A stretch of DNA of 64,000 nt from Paraburkholderia phenazinium. GTDB lineage: Bacteria > Pseudomonadota > Gammaproteobacteria > Burkholderiales > Burkholderiaceae. The notes beneath the pieces were generated by a model. It worked only from the letters and a program-made list of their open reading frames with translations, searched no databases and was not told the origin of the DNA. Shown here in pieces: positions 18,201 to 27,160 of the stretch; within the stretch, counting starts at the first letter, position 1, and each line of letters starts with the position of its first letter. The stretch covers positions 2,790,001 through 2,854,000 of the forward strand of contig NZ_FSRM01000001.1 in assembly GCF_900141745.1 (NCBI RefSeq), written 5' to 3'. The position numbers and the translations under genes are program-made.

Positions 18201-18240
18201 AAAAGCCGGCCGCCAGCTCCCGCTGGCGACCGGCTTTTTA
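18201..18240. terminator. Bidirectional intrinsic terminator
   Basis: AAAAGCCGG(C)CGCCAGC and GCTGGCG(A)CCGGCTTTTT form a stem of about 15 bp around TCCC with one mismatch. There is an A-run on the left and a T-run on the right, so it can stop transcripts from both the aldo/keto reductase and the convergent porin gene. Confidence 0.92.
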
Positions 18241-18273
18241 TACTGCCCGGTTTGCGCTATCCGCGCGCCCCGC

Positions 18274-19461
18274 TCAGAACTTGTGGCGCAGACCGAGGCT
18301 GACCAGTTCCTGAGTGTTGGTACCGCCGTAGCCATACGAGCCCACGGAAGCCTGCGCAGCCACGATACCCGTACCTGCTGCGTCAAGCGTATCGCCGCTG
18401 GCGTGCTGCCATGCGCCCACCAGATACACATCGGTGCGCTTCGACAGGTTGTAGTCCGCGCCCACCGAAACCTGGTGGTACGTCGCGCCCGTCTCGCCGC
18501 TCGACTTCGTGTAGCTGTAGCCCACGCCCAGCAGCATCGCCGGGGTCAACTGGTAGTCGAGGAAGCCTTGTCCGGTGTTGAACTTCTCCGTCGAGGCAAA
18601 TGCCGACTGTCCGTCCGCCTTGTACTGCGCATTGCTGTAGCCTGCGCCGAACGTGAACGGACCGGCCACATACTGGGCCGCAACGCGCGCGATATTGATC
18701 GACTTGGCGCTCTGCAGGCCGAGGTTGATCAGCGAACCGTCAAAGGTGCCGTCAGACGTGCTGGCCCAGCCCGAGCCGGTGGCCGTCGAGGCGCGCACGA
18801 GACCGTCGGTCGTTTCATTGTCGGCAACGAAGTAACCGGCGGCCACCGAAATCGGCCCGTTGCTATACGACGCGGCTGCCGACCAGGTCTGTCCCGAACC
18901 CGTCTGTCCGGCCACGCCACCCAGCGCATACATACCTTCGACCTGGAAGCCCGAGAACACCGGCGACACGTACTTGATCGCGTTGCTGGTACGCGAGCTG
19001 TTGTCGTAGTTGTCGACGTCACCCGCAGTCGCGAAGGTGCTGCCGAAATAGTTGTCAGCCGTGATGCCTTGTACGAGGTCGACGAGCGGATCGTACTGGC
19101 GACCCAGCGTGAACGTGCCGTACTGGTCTGCGCTCAAACCGACGAATGCCTGACGGCCGAATTCGCGGCCGCCCTGTGCGAGGCCGCCCGTGCTCGGGTT
19201 AAAGCCGTTTTCCAACTGGAAAATCGCCTTCAGACCGCCGCCCAGATCTTCGGAACCCTTCAGGCCCCAACGGGTGCCCGACAGGTCGCCATTGCTGGCG
19301 TTGCCGACCGACCATTGGTTCTGGCCAGCCGCATTGGCGTTATGGATGAAAGTAACGGCGGTATCGATCGTGCCGTAAAGGGTTACGCTGCTTTGTGCAT
19401 GGGCCGCACCAGCAGCGCCCAGCAGTGCGAGAGAGAGCGTGGACAGCGTTATTCTTTTCAT
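18274..19461 (-). CDS. Outer-membrane porin (OpcP/Gram-negative porin family)
   Basis: A 395-residue trimeric beta-barrel porin. The signal peptide ends at AAHAQ, and the mature protein begins SSVTLYGTIDTAVTF, the standard first strand of Burkholderiales porins. It ends in Phe (LGLRHKF), the signal for insertion by the BAM complex. Internal motifs RWGLKGSEDLGGGLKAIFQLE and FTLGRQYDPL are typical. Two adjacent ATG codons exist; the second (19461) has GGAG five bases upstream and is chosen, the first (19464) adds one Met. Its 5' side faces a 366-bp AT-rich region likely to hold its promoter. Confidence 0.95.
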   Translation of the reverse strand: MKRITLSTLSLALLGAAGAAHAQSSVTLYGTIDTAVTFIHNANAAGQNQWSVGNASNGDLSGTRWGLKGSEDLGGGLKAIFQLENGFNPSTGGLAQGGREFGRQAFVGLSADQYGTFTLGRQYDPLVDLVQGITADNYFGSTFATAGDVDNYDNSSRTSNAIKYVSPVFSGFQVEGMYALGGVAGQTGSGQTWSAAASYSNGPISVAAGYFVADNETTDGLVRASTATGSGWASTSDGTFDGSLINLGLQSAKSINIARVAAQYVAGPFTFGAGYSNAQYKADGQSAFASTEKFNTGQGFLDYQLTPAMLLGVGYSYTKSSGETGATYHQVSVGADYNLSKRTDVYLVGAWQHASGDTLDAAGTGIVAAQASVGSYGYGGTNTQELVSLGLRHKF

Positions 19462-19827
19462 CATTTCTCCGTGCAGATGAACGATTGGTTATTGCGAAAA
19501 GGACAATAACGCGCCGGACTCTTCCGGGACACTGAAAAAAATTTCTGTCGTAAAAAGTCTACAAGGGCTGAAAGCCTTTCCCTGTAAGGCTTTGCCGGAC
19601 TATTGCTGGAGGAGAAATACTCATTTGATGCAAAGGAGGGTATTGATTCATCGTTGACGGGATTGCAATAGATGGCCCGTTATCCGCTTGATTCTTTCAT
19701 ATCCAGACAAGAAAGCTGGCTGGAATGTTCAGGTGATTTTAAAATGACTCTGCAATTAGCCGCTTAATCCATTTCTCAACGCATGTTCGTGAGTTATTTT
19801 TATGAACCCATTTTCAGGCTTTAAAAC
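19462..19827. other. Intergenic region upstream of the porin gene
   Basis: 366 bp without a supported gene, notably more AT-rich than its neighbours, especially 19640-19820. It contains the porin promoter region and the tail of the LacI-family regulator transcript. I see no convincing terminator or operator by eye. Confidence 0.5.
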
Positions 19828-20853
19828 TCACTCCGCCGCATTCTGCGAACGCCGGTAATGAATATGCGCGGGGACCTTTAGCGAATCGGGATGTGCATTG
19901 CCTTCCAGCATCGAAAACACGCAGTGCAAGCTGTGTTCGGCGAGTTGCCGGCTGTCCTGGACGATGGCGTCGATGGCGAGCGGCAGGCAGTCGAGCAGCG
20001 GATGATCGTCGAACGACATCAGCCGGCCCGGCGCCTGCGCCAGCTTGTGCGCCTCGCTCATGAACGACAGCGCGCCCTCGAGCAGGGTAATCGAGCCGGC
20101 GAACAGCGCCTGCGGATAGCGCCCGTGCGTCTTGAACCAGTCCTGCATCAGCGCGCGGCCGGATTCGCGCTGGAAGTCGCGCTGGTGAACCCAGTCGGGC
20201 TGCTCGCTCAGGCCGTTCGCCGCCAGCGCCTGACGGTACCCGGCGAGCCGGTCGCAGCTTGCCGACAGTTCCGCCTGGCCGCCGAAGTACACCACTTCGC
20301 TCGCGCCCTGCTTCAGCGCGTCGCCCACCAGCGTGGCGACGATTTCGGTCGCATCGGTGACCACATAGGGAATTTCGCTCTGCTCCACCCGGCGATCGGC
20401 GAACACGAGCGGCAGGCGCTTTACCCACTTCTGGTAGCGCTCCGGATCGGCGGTGCACGGCACGACCACGAGCCCGTCCACCTGATGCGAAACCAGGTGC
20501 GCAATCCCTTCGGTTTCGCGGACCGGATCTTCGTCGCTGGTCACCACTACCAGCTGATAGCTGTATTGCTCGCGGCATCGCCATTCCATCGCCTGGGCCA
20601 GCGCGGAGTGCACGGAGTTGGTGAGGTCGGGAATCACGAGGCCGATCGTGTTGCTGCGGCGCGAGCGCAGCGCGCGCGCCGACTTCGACGGCGTGAAATT
20701 GTGCTCTTTGGCGACCTGAAGCACGCGCTCGACGGTGGCCGCCGAGATGCGATAGCGCTCGGCATAGCCGTTCAGCACCATGCTCGCGGTGGTGCGGGAC
20801 ACGTTCGCCAGACGGGCGATGTCGTCAATGGTCAGACGCTCGAACTGGGACAC
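19828..20853 (-). CDS. LacI-family transcriptional regulator (Cra/FruR-like)
   Basis: A 341-residue repressor or activator. The N-terminal helix-turn-helix (TIDDIARLANVSRTTASMVLN, residues 8-28) is followed by the hinge segment with SKSARALRSRRSNTIGLVIPD and a periplasmic-binding-protein-like sensor domain. The text resembles E. coli Cra (FruR), including the GLVIPDLTN stretch and LDCLPL near the C-terminus, so it probably senses a sugar phosphate. No sugar transport gene is adjacent on its strand; its nearest downstream neighbour is the porin gene, which it could regulate. Target operons cannot be read here. Confidence 0.9.
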   Translation of the reverse strand: MSQFERLTIDDIARLANVSRTTASMVLNGYAERYRISAATVERVLQVAKEHNFTPSKSARALRSRRSNTIGLVIPDLTNSVHSALAQAMEWRCREQYSYQLVVVTSDEDPVRETEGIAHLVSHQVDGLVVVPCTADPERYQKWVKRLPLVFADRRVEQSEIPYVVTDATEIVATLVGDALKQGASEVVYFGGQAELSASCDRLAGYRQALAANGLSEQPDWVHQRDFQRESGRALMQDWFKTHGRYPQALFAGSITLLEGALSFMSEAHKLAQAPGRLMSFDDHPLLDCLPLAIDAIVQDSRQLAEHSLHCVFSMLEGNAHPDSLKVPAHIHYRRSQNAAE

Positions 20854-21007
20854 GCGGGCTTCCTCGCGGCAGGGTGTTGACGACGATGATATCCGTGCCG
20901 GATGGTACTACGGGGACGCGGCGCTGAAAACGTGCTGGCTGATCCGCACAAGCCGGAAAGTCAATGCAGGGACAACGGCGAGGTCGATTGCGCGATCGAT
21001 TGCACAG

Positions 21008-21805
21008 CTAACTGCTGCGCTGCTCGAGACGCTGGTCGAGGCGCTGTTTGAGCCGCTGCGGCACCAGCACCGGCAAGCGCAACAGGAAACCGCAGAAGAG
21101 CCGCAGATGCATCCACGACAGCAGCAGGTTGTCGCGCAGGTAGTTGAAATGCGATACGCCACCTTCGTCGGCGCGGAAATAGCGCACCGGCGCTTCGATC
21201 CTGATGGGCCGCACGCCTTCCCAGCACAGACGCACCGCCGCTTCCGGATCGAAGTCGAAGCGCCGCATCCACACATGGCGGCTCATCACCTCGCGCAATG
21301 GCTCGACCGGGTACACGCGAAAACCGTAGAGCGAATCGCCGATGCCTGACCACAGGGTTTCAAGGTTGGCGCAGGCATTGGACAGACGCCGCCAATACAC
21401 GCGCAACCAGGGCGCTTTCGAATCGAACTTCGGCAAGCCCAGCACCATGGCGCCGGGGTGTGCCTGCGAAGTGGCCATGAAACTCGCGATCAGATAGGCG
21501 GGGTGCTGGCCATCGGAATCCATCGTGAGAACGTGCGTGAAACCGAGGCTGGACGCTTGTGCAAGTCCGGTCAGCACGGCCGCCCCTTTGCCCTGATTGT
21601 GCGGCAGCACGATTACGCGCAAGCCCTCGTCGTGTTCGGCCATCGCCTGCAACCGTTGGGCACTGTCGTCCGTGCTGCCGTCGACGATCACCCAGACGGG
21701 GTTCCAGTTCTCGCGCGCACTGCGCACGGTCTCATAGACCTTTTCGCCAGGGTTGTAGCTCGGAATCATGACCACGTGGGTCGACGATGGGCGGAGTGTG
21801 CGCAT
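21008..21805 (-). CDS. Family 2 glycosyltransferase of the aryl polyene cluster
   Basis: A 265-residue GT-A fold glycosyltransferase. It begins HVVMIPSYNPGEKV, has the nucleotide-binding VDGSTDD (41-47) and the metal-binding TMDSDGQHP (94-102). In aryl polyene clusters a GT2 enzyme, often fused to an acyltransferase, builds the sugar-containing lipid anchor. Here the acyltransferase is a separate gene at 25385. The gene lies 23 bp behind the acyl carrier protein gene on the same strand, divergent from the main operon. Confidence 0.86.
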   Translation of the reverse strand: MRTLRPSSTHVVMIPSYNPGEKVYETVRSARENWNPVWVIVDGSTDDSAQRLQAMAEHDEGLRVIVLPHNQGKGAAVLTGLAQASSLGFTHVLTMDSDGQHPAYLIASFMATSQAHPGAMVLGLPKFDSKAPWLRVYWRRLSNACANLETLWSGIGDSLYGFRVYPVEPLREVMSRHVWMRRFDFDPEAAVRLCWEGVRPIRIEAPVRYFRADEGGVSHFNYLRDNLLLSWMHLRLFCGFLLRLPVLVPQRLKQRLDQRLEQRSS

Positions 21806-21828
21806 GGCAAACAGCAGGTTGAGCGCGG

Positions 21829-22089
21829 CTAGCGGATGCGATGGGTCGCCACGTACGCAGCGAGCGCGCCGAGCGTCGCGAAGATTTTCTCGTTGTCCGG
21901 GTTGTCCGAACGCAGTTCGAAGCCGTACTTCTTCGAAATCAGCAGCGCGATTTCGAGGATATCGATCGAGTCGAGTCCGAACCCTTCGCCGTATAGCGGA
22001 GTGTCGGCCGTCACCGTGTCGAGTTGCACGTCTTCGAGATTCAGTTCGCCGACGATCATCGCGGCCAGCTCTTCTTCCAGTTTATTCAT
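21829..22089 (-). CDS. Acyl carrier protein
   Basis: An 86-residue acyl carrier protein. The phosphopantetheine attachment Ser is residue 41 in FGLDSIDILE, and the rest forms the usual small acidic four-helix bundle. The ATG at 22089 is chosen because it gives the standard length; the open frame upstream is unrelated. It would carry the growing polyene chain. Published aryl polyene systems generally have two ACPs, but I see only this one here. Its weak AAGG ribosome binding site is unusual for such a short abundant protein. Confidence 0.92.
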   Translation of the reverse strand: MNKLEEELAAMIVGELNLEDVQLDTVTADTPLYGEGFGLDSIDILEIALLISKKYGFELRSDNPDNEKIFATLGALAAYVATHRIR

Positions 22090-22675
22090 TGCCTTGGTGT
22101 GCCGGAGATCAACGCCAGTGGAAGGGGTGCAGAACGGCCCGTATCGGGTCCCTGCGCCGCTCCTCCTGGCTGGCGCATGGGCAGGCCCTCTAACCCCGTC
22201 GCAGCGGCGATCTGCCCGCTGTCTTCGAGTTTGTAAAGTGTGGGGCGATTCTAGACGAAGCCATCCCCGGTCGTATACGGGCAAAGGGTTACATGAAGTT
22301 TTGGGCCGGCATGCGTCTTTTGTAAGGCCATGAAAGGCAAAACCCGTCGCGGACCTCGCCCGGGACGGACGGTACGCTAGAATTGCGCCCGCCGCGTGCG
22401 CGGCCGGGGTCAAACAAACAGTTACAAAAGCGGGTGCGAACCCCGTGTGCCCGGGCGGGTCTTTAACAGGTCCCCTGCGGGAATGAAAAATGCGTGATGA
22501 CGGGTATGCCGAGGACAAACGGCGACCATTCATGTGATGAAAGAACCGGCCAGGCGTCGTGCAAGACAGCGGACGAACTGGCTTTAAAAATACCCCTACT
22601 TATGCAGCACATTGTCCTTATTCCTGACTGGTATCGCGGGGCGAGCGCGCCGGCGGCTCGTCGAGGGAGGTCGTC
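22090..22675. promoter_or_regulatory. Divergent promoter region of the aryl polyene cluster
   Basis: 586 bp between the ACP gene (minus) and the membrane protein gene (plus). No supported gene is seen, and in particular no second ACP. It must hold the promoters of both arms. GC-rich repeats of CCCG/CGGG around 22440-22485 could form hairpins in the leader of the plus-strand operon. I cannot assign promoter boxes reliably. Confidence 0.55.
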
Positions 22676-23332
22676 GTGGCTCAGCTAAAGCGTATCGTGA
22701 GCGGCGCGGCGACGGTCGGCGTGATCGCGGCATGCGAGCTCGGCACGCACTACGCGGCTAGCACGCCGGGCGCGCAAGGCTTCGGTCTGGCCGTCGTCCT
22801 CGCACCGCTTCTGTTGCTGACGTTGGCCGCCGCGGCCCGCTCGGCGCAGCGTGCCTGGTTGCTGCCGGGCTGGGTCTGCGGCTGCGTGGCGTTGTGGTTT
22901 GCGCGCGCGCCGCTCGTGCGTCACTTCGAATGGGGCGCTTATTTTGAGCACCTCGCCGTCACCCTTATCATGGCGTTCGCATTCGGGCGCACGCTCGCGG
23001 CGGGCCAACGCCCCCTGTGCAGCCAGTTTGCCGCGCTGGTGCATGGCAAACTGACGCCGGCCATTGCTCATTACACCCGCCGGATCACGGTTGCCTGGAC
23101 CGCGTTCTTTCTGGGCATCGCGGCCCTCTCGACACTGCTGTTCGTTGCGGCGCCGGTGGTTGTGTGGTCAACCTTCGCCAACTACATGACGCTGCCGCTG
23201 GTGGCCGCGATGTTCGTCGCGGAACATGCATGGCGGCGCGTCGCGTTGCCGGACGTGCAGCGTCCCAGCATGGTCGCCACGGCGCGCGCCTACCGGCATA
23301 CGATGCACGGCCGGGCCGGACGCGCACAATGA
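22676..23332 (+). CDS. Conserved membrane protein of the aryl polyene cluster (COG4648-like)
   Basis: A 218-residue inner-membrane protein with about five to six hydrophobic segments and little else. I associate it with the COG4648 membrane protein that usually precedes the AMP-ligase in aryl polyene clusters; its molecular role is not known to me. The start is a GTG at 22676 with GGGAGG five bases upstream, a near-perfect site. It is the first gene of the plus-strand biosynthetic operon, 70 bp before the ligase gene. Confidence 0.78.
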   Translation: MAQLKRIVSGAATVGVIAACELGTHYAASTPGAQGFGLAVVLAPLLLLTLAAAARSAQRAWLLPGWVCGCVALWFARAPLVRHFEWGAYFEHLAVTLIMAFAFGRTLAAGQRPLCSQFAALVHGKLTPAIAHYTRRITVAWTAFFLGIAALSTLLFVAAPVVVWSTFANYMTLPLVAAMFVAEHAWRRVALPDVQRPSMVATARAYRHTMHGRAGRAQ

Positions 23333-23402
23333 ATCCGGTTCAACCTCCGCGCAGCCTTGAATGGCGTAGCGCGGAGCCACGGTAACTGCCCTGACTGACG
23401 TT

Positions 23403-25388
23403 ATGCCGAGCTTTCCTTTGTTGTTCCACTCGTCGTCTGAACAGACGATTGCCTGGCGCGACGGCACGCCGGTCTCCGTACGCGAGTTTCTCGCCGACGT
23501 GGCGGCCCTCGGGAAGGCACTGCCGGCCGGTGGCCATGTGTTCAACATGTGCACGGACCGCTATCGTTTCGCGGTCGGCCTTTGCGCGGCCCTGGTGGCA
23601 GGCAAGATCAGCCTGCTACCTTCCGCGCATACGCCGGAAGCGGTGCGCCAGCTGGCGTCGTTTGCTCCCGATACTTTTTGCCTGCACGATGCCGCCGACT
23701 GCGCCGTGGAATTGCCGCGCTTCCGGTTTCCGTCGGCAGGTATTGCTGCGCAGTCCTGTGGGTCTTCCAGCAAGGATTCCTCAGCTGGTTTAGCGGACTC
23801 CGCGACCCTCTTCCCCGCTGCTGCAGAAACCGTCGTGCCGCAAATCGACGCGACGCGTGTCATGGCTTATCTGTTCACCTCCGGTTCGACCGGCGCGCCG
23901 GTCCCGCATGGCAAAACATGGGGTAACCTGGTGCAGTGCCTGCGCACTTCGGCGGACCGTCTCGGCCTGTTCGGGATGGGTGCCTGCACGCTGGTCGGCA
24001 CGGTGCCGCCGCAGCACATGTACGGTTTCGAGACCACCGTGCTGCTGGCGTTGATCGGCGGCTTTGCGTTCAGTAACCGCCAGCCGTTCTATCCGGGCGA
24101 TGTCGCCGCCGAACTCGCTGCCGTCCCGCAGCCGCGGGTGCTGGTCACTTCGCCGGTTCACCTGCGCGCGTTGATGCTGTCCGACCAGGCGATGCCGCCG
24201 GTCTCGCTGATGTTGTCCGCGACTGCGCCGCTCACGCAGGAACTGGCGCGCACCGCCGAGGCACGTATCGGCGCACCGTTGCTTGAGATTTATGGCAGCA
24301 CCGAAAGCGGCCAGATCGCAACGCGCCGTACCGCGCAGGGAGCCGCCTGGGATCTCTATCCGGGCATCAGCCTGGAGACGCGGCGCAGCGGCGATGCTCA
24401 AGATACGAGCGGCGAAAGTGAAGGTGAGCCACGAGACGGCGACGCTACGGTCTGGGCGTCCGGTGGTCACCTCGAAGCGCCGTTACCGCTGGGCGACGCA
24501 ATCGAACTGCTCGATGCCGGCCGTTTTCTGCTGCATGGCCGTAAGGGCGATCTCATCAATATCGCCGGAAAGCGGACCTCGCTGGGTTATCTGAATCATC
24601 AGTTAAACGAAATATCTGGCGTGGTCGATGGTGTGTTCTTCATGCCGGACGAACCTGCCGCTGCGCTTGCGGACACCGCCGACACCGCGGGCACTTCGGG
24701 CATCACCGGCGCAGGGCGCGACGAGCAGGTGACGCGTCTGACTGCGTTTGTGGTGGCGCCCGGCCTTGCGCCCGCCGATCTCCAGCGTGCGCTGCGCGAA
24801 CGCATCGACGCCGCATTCATGCCGCGCCCGCTGTACTTCGTGGATGCGCTGCCGCGCAACGCAACGGGCAAGCTGCCGCGTGATGTGCTGACGGCGCTAG
24901 TGGCTCAACAGGCTCAACAGGCTCAATCGACGCAACAGATGCAAGGGATGCAACAGGCCCGGAAGGCACAACACGTTCGGCACGCGCAACCGGCAGCCGC
25001 TGCGTCGTCCGCAAGCCCGGCCGCCGGCGCGCGCCCCGCCACCTCAACGATTCGCTTCACCATCGCCCCCGACCACCCTGCCCTCGCCGGACACTTTCCC
25101 GGCCAGCCGATCGTCCCCGGCGTGGTGTTGCTCGACCACGCCATCAGCGCGATCGGCACCGCGCTGAACCGGTCGCTCGATGCCTGCCGCCTGCGTTCCG
25201 CCAAATTTCCAGGTCCGGCTACACCGGGCACACCGCTCGATCTGAGCTTCGAGATCACGGCGAGCGGTGCCATCCGCTTCACCATCAACGCCGCAACCCG
25301 CGTCGTGGCGAGCGGCCTGCTGGCTGGCATGGAGCCAGCCGCCCCGGCCACGCCAGTAGCTCCAGCAACCGAGGCGGTGTGCTCATGA
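23403..25388 (+). CDS. AMP-ligase fused to a hotdog dehydratase (ApeH-ApeI-like)
   Basis: A 661-residue two-domain enzyme. Residues 1-495 are an ANL-family adenylating enzyme: YLFTSGSTGAPVPHGKT (phosphate loop), EIYGSTESGQ, GRKGDLINIAGKRT and the catalytic Lys in NATGKLPRDVL. It probably loads an aryl starter acid onto the ACP. A Gln/Ala-rich low-complexity linker occupies about 498-545. Residues 546-645 are a hotdog dehydratase with HPALAGHFPGQPIVPG, the ApeI/FabZ-like signature. In published clusters these are usually separate proteins. Its stop overlaps the next start as ATGA (25385-25388), indicating translational coupling. Confidence 0.88.
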   Translation: MPSFPLLFHSSSEQTIAWRDGTPVSVREFLADVAALGKALPAGGHVFNMCTDRYRFAVGLCAALVAGKISLLPSAHTPEAVRQLASFAPDTFCLHDAADCAVELPRFRFPSAGIAAQSCGSSSKDSSAGLADSATLFPAAAETVVPQIDATRVMAYLFTSGSTGAPVPHGKTWGNLVQCLRTSADRLGLFGMGACTLVGTVPPQHMYGFETTVLLALIGGFAFSNRQPFYPGDVAAELAAVPQPRVLVTSPVHLRALMLSDQAMPPVSLMLSATAPLTQELARTAEARIGAPLLEIYGSTESGQIATRRTAQGAAWDLYPGISLETRRSGDAQDTSGESEGEPRDGDATVWASGGHLEAPLPLGDAIELLDAGRFLLHGRKGDLINIAGKRTSLGYLNHQLNEISGVVDGVFFMPDEPAAALADTADTAGTSGITGAGRDEQVTRLTAFVVAPGLAPADLQRALRERIDAAFMPRPLYFVDALPRNATGKLPRDVLTALVAQQAQQAQSTQQMQGMQQARKAQHVRHAQPAAAASSASPAAGARPATSTIRFTIAPDHPALAGHFPGQPIVPGVVLLDHAISAIGTALNRSLDACRLRSAKFPGPATPGTPLDLSFEITASGAIRFTINAATRVVASGLLAGMEPAAPATPVAPATEAVCS

Positions 25389-26518
25389 AACGCCCCGCCT
25401 GGACCCAACGCAAGGAGCGCAGCAACATTCCGCTGATGCGCCTCATGACGTGGCTGTCGCTACGCCTCGGCCGGCGCGTAAGCCGTATCGTGCTCTCGCC
25501 TGCCAGCGCCTATTTCATGCTGTTTTCCCCGGCCGCATGCAAAGCGTCGCGTGCTTATCTCACGCGCGCCCTCGGACGGCCGGCGACCTGGCTCGACGTC
25601 TGGCGGCACCTGATCGTGTTCGGTGCGACCATCCACGACCGCATCTATCTGCTCAACGACCGCTTCGACCTGTTCGACCTGCGCGTGCACGGCAGAGAAG
25701 TCATGCGCGACACGCTGGCCGAAGGGCATGGTGCGTTCCTGATGGGTGCGCATCTGGGCAGCTTCGAAGTCATGCGGGCGCTCGGGCGTACCCAGCCGAA
25801 TCTGCGGGTCGCCATCACGATGTATGAGGACAACGCGCGCCGGACTAACAAGATCCTTGCGTCCATCAACCCGGCGGCGAAGCAGGCCGTGATCGGCCTG
25901 GGACAGGTGGATTCGATGCTCAAGGTTCGTGAGCATCTCGACACCGGCAGCATGATCGGCATTCTCGCCGACCGCACCATACTGGGTGACGCCCGCGATT
26001 CAATGCGCTGGGTCGATTTTCTCGGCGCGCCCGCTGCGTTTCCGCTCGGGCCGCTGCATATGGCGGCCATGCTCAAACGCCCGGTCATCTTTATGACCGG
26101 ACTGTATCGCGGCGGCAACCGCTACGATATTCACTTCGAAACGCTGGCGGATTTTTCCAGGGTAGAGCGCGGCAAACGCGGCGCCGAGGTGCAGGCCGCC
26201 TTGACGCGCTACGCGGCATTGCTCGAAAAACATTGCCGCGCTGCGCCGTACAACTGGTTCAACTTCTTCGATTTCTGGCACGCCGAGCCGATTCCCGACG
26301 GCGCAGCCGCGAGTGGACCGCAGACCGTTGCTGCGACGAGGGTCGAGGTCGAGACCGCGCCCGAAGTGGCGGCCACGGTGCAAACTCAGCCACGCGGTGA
26401 AGCCACGGCCGAACCCGTCGCCCGGCAGGCGAGCCGGAGGCTCGCGACACCGTTGGTGTCCAGCGCCGATCTCACCGCGATCAATACGACGATCACCACC
26501 ACGAGCAGGAATACCTGA
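25385..26518 (+). CDS. LpxL-like acyltransferase of the aryl polyene cluster
   Basis: A 377-residue lysophospholipid/lipid A-type acyltransferase. The catalytic H-x4-E motif is HLGSFE at residues 123-128, followed by ILADRTILG and PAAFPLGPLHMAAML, typical of the LpxL/HtrB family. It would acylate the glycosylated lipid carrier of the pigment. About 70 C-terminal residues are Ala/Thr/Val-rich and look disordered, which is longer than the family norm. It starts at the ATG overlapping the ligase stop; a GTG two codons upstream is less likely. Confidence 0.87.
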   Translation: MKRPAWTQRKERSNIPLMRLMTWLSLRLGRRVSRIVLSPASAYFMLFSPAACKASRAYLTRALGRPATWLDVWRHLIVFGATIHDRIYLLNDRFDLFDLRVHGREVMRDTLAEGHGAFLMGAHLGSFEVMRALGRTQPNLRVAITMYEDNARRTNKILASINPAAKQAVIGLGQVDSMLKVREHLDTGSMIGILADRTILGDARDSMRWVDFLGAPAAFPLGPLHMAAMLKRPVIFMTGLYRGGNRYDIHFETLADFSRVERGKRGAEVQAALTRYAALLEKHCRAAPYNWFNFFDFWHAEPIPDGAAASGPQTVAATRVEVETAPEVAATVQTQPRGEATAEPVARQASRRLATPLVSSADLTAINTTITTTSRNT

Positions 26519-26521
26519 CGC

Positions 26522-27160
26522 ATGACTGCAGCCCGCCCACTGCCCCGTGTTTCCCTGCGCTGCCGGCTTCGCACGCTCGCCGCGCTGCTGACGCTTGCCA
26601 GCGCCTGCTGTGCCGCCGGCGCCGCCACCGCGGCCAGCACCGACGCCACGAGCTGGAACCTCGACCGTCTGATGTCCACCCTGGGACAGAAAAAATCCGG
26701 GCGCGCGAGCTTCGTCGAAACGAAGTATCTGTCGATCGCCAGCGAGCCCGTGACATCCTCAGGCGAACTGACGTTCACAGCACCGGACCATCTGGAAAAG
26801 CGCACGGACAACCCGAAGCCGGAAGACCTCGTAGTCGACGGCGACAAACTGACGATTGCCCGCAACGGCCACAAGTACACGCTCGCGCTGACGCAGTACC
26901 CGGATCTGTCGGCTTTCATCGAAAGCATTCGCGCGACTTTATCGGGCAACCGTTTCGCGCTCGAGCAGGTGTATAAGGTGGCGGTCACGGGAACCGGCGA
27001 CGACTGGACGCTCACGCTCACCCCGCTCGATTCCCGCATGCTGAAGACGATCAGCACCATTACGCTGACGGGTACACGCGACGTTCTGCATACCGTCGCG
27101 ATCCAGCAGGCCGACGGCGATCATTCGCTGATGCGCCTGCAAAACGACGCGGCCAACTGA
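26522..27160 (+). CDS. LolA-like outer-membrane lipoprotein carrier protein
   Basis: A 212-residue periplasmic protein. A signal peptide (about residues 1-38, ending near ATAAS) precedes a LolA/DUF1571-like half-barrel with FVETKYLSIASEPVTSSGEL and APDHLEKRT. In aryl polyene clusters such a carrier is thought to ferry the pigment lipid across the periplasm. The ATG lies three bases after the acyltransferase stop, and the gene's TGA overlaps the ATG of the MMPL exporter at 27158-27162. Confidence 0.88.
   Translation: MTAARPLPRVSLRCRLRTLAALLTLASACCAAGAATAASTDATSWNLDRLMSTLGQKKSGRASFVETKYLSIASEPVTSSGELTFTAPDHLEKRTDNPKPEDLVVDGDKLTIARNGHKYTLALTQYPDLSAFIESIRATLSGNRFALEQVYKVAVTGTGDDWTLTLTPLDSRMLKTISTITLTGTRDVLHTVAIQQADGDHSLMRLQNDAAN

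Noticed and set aside
22494..22688. Possible 64-residue gene in the divergent region of the aryl polyene cluster
   Set aside because: No ribosome binding site and no ACP-like DSxD motif, so it is not the missing second ACP.
24896..24960. Short direct repeats resembling a repeat array
   Set aside because: They encode the Gln/Ala-rich linker of the ligase-dehydratase fusion, in frame. There are no regular spacers, so this is not a CRISPR array.
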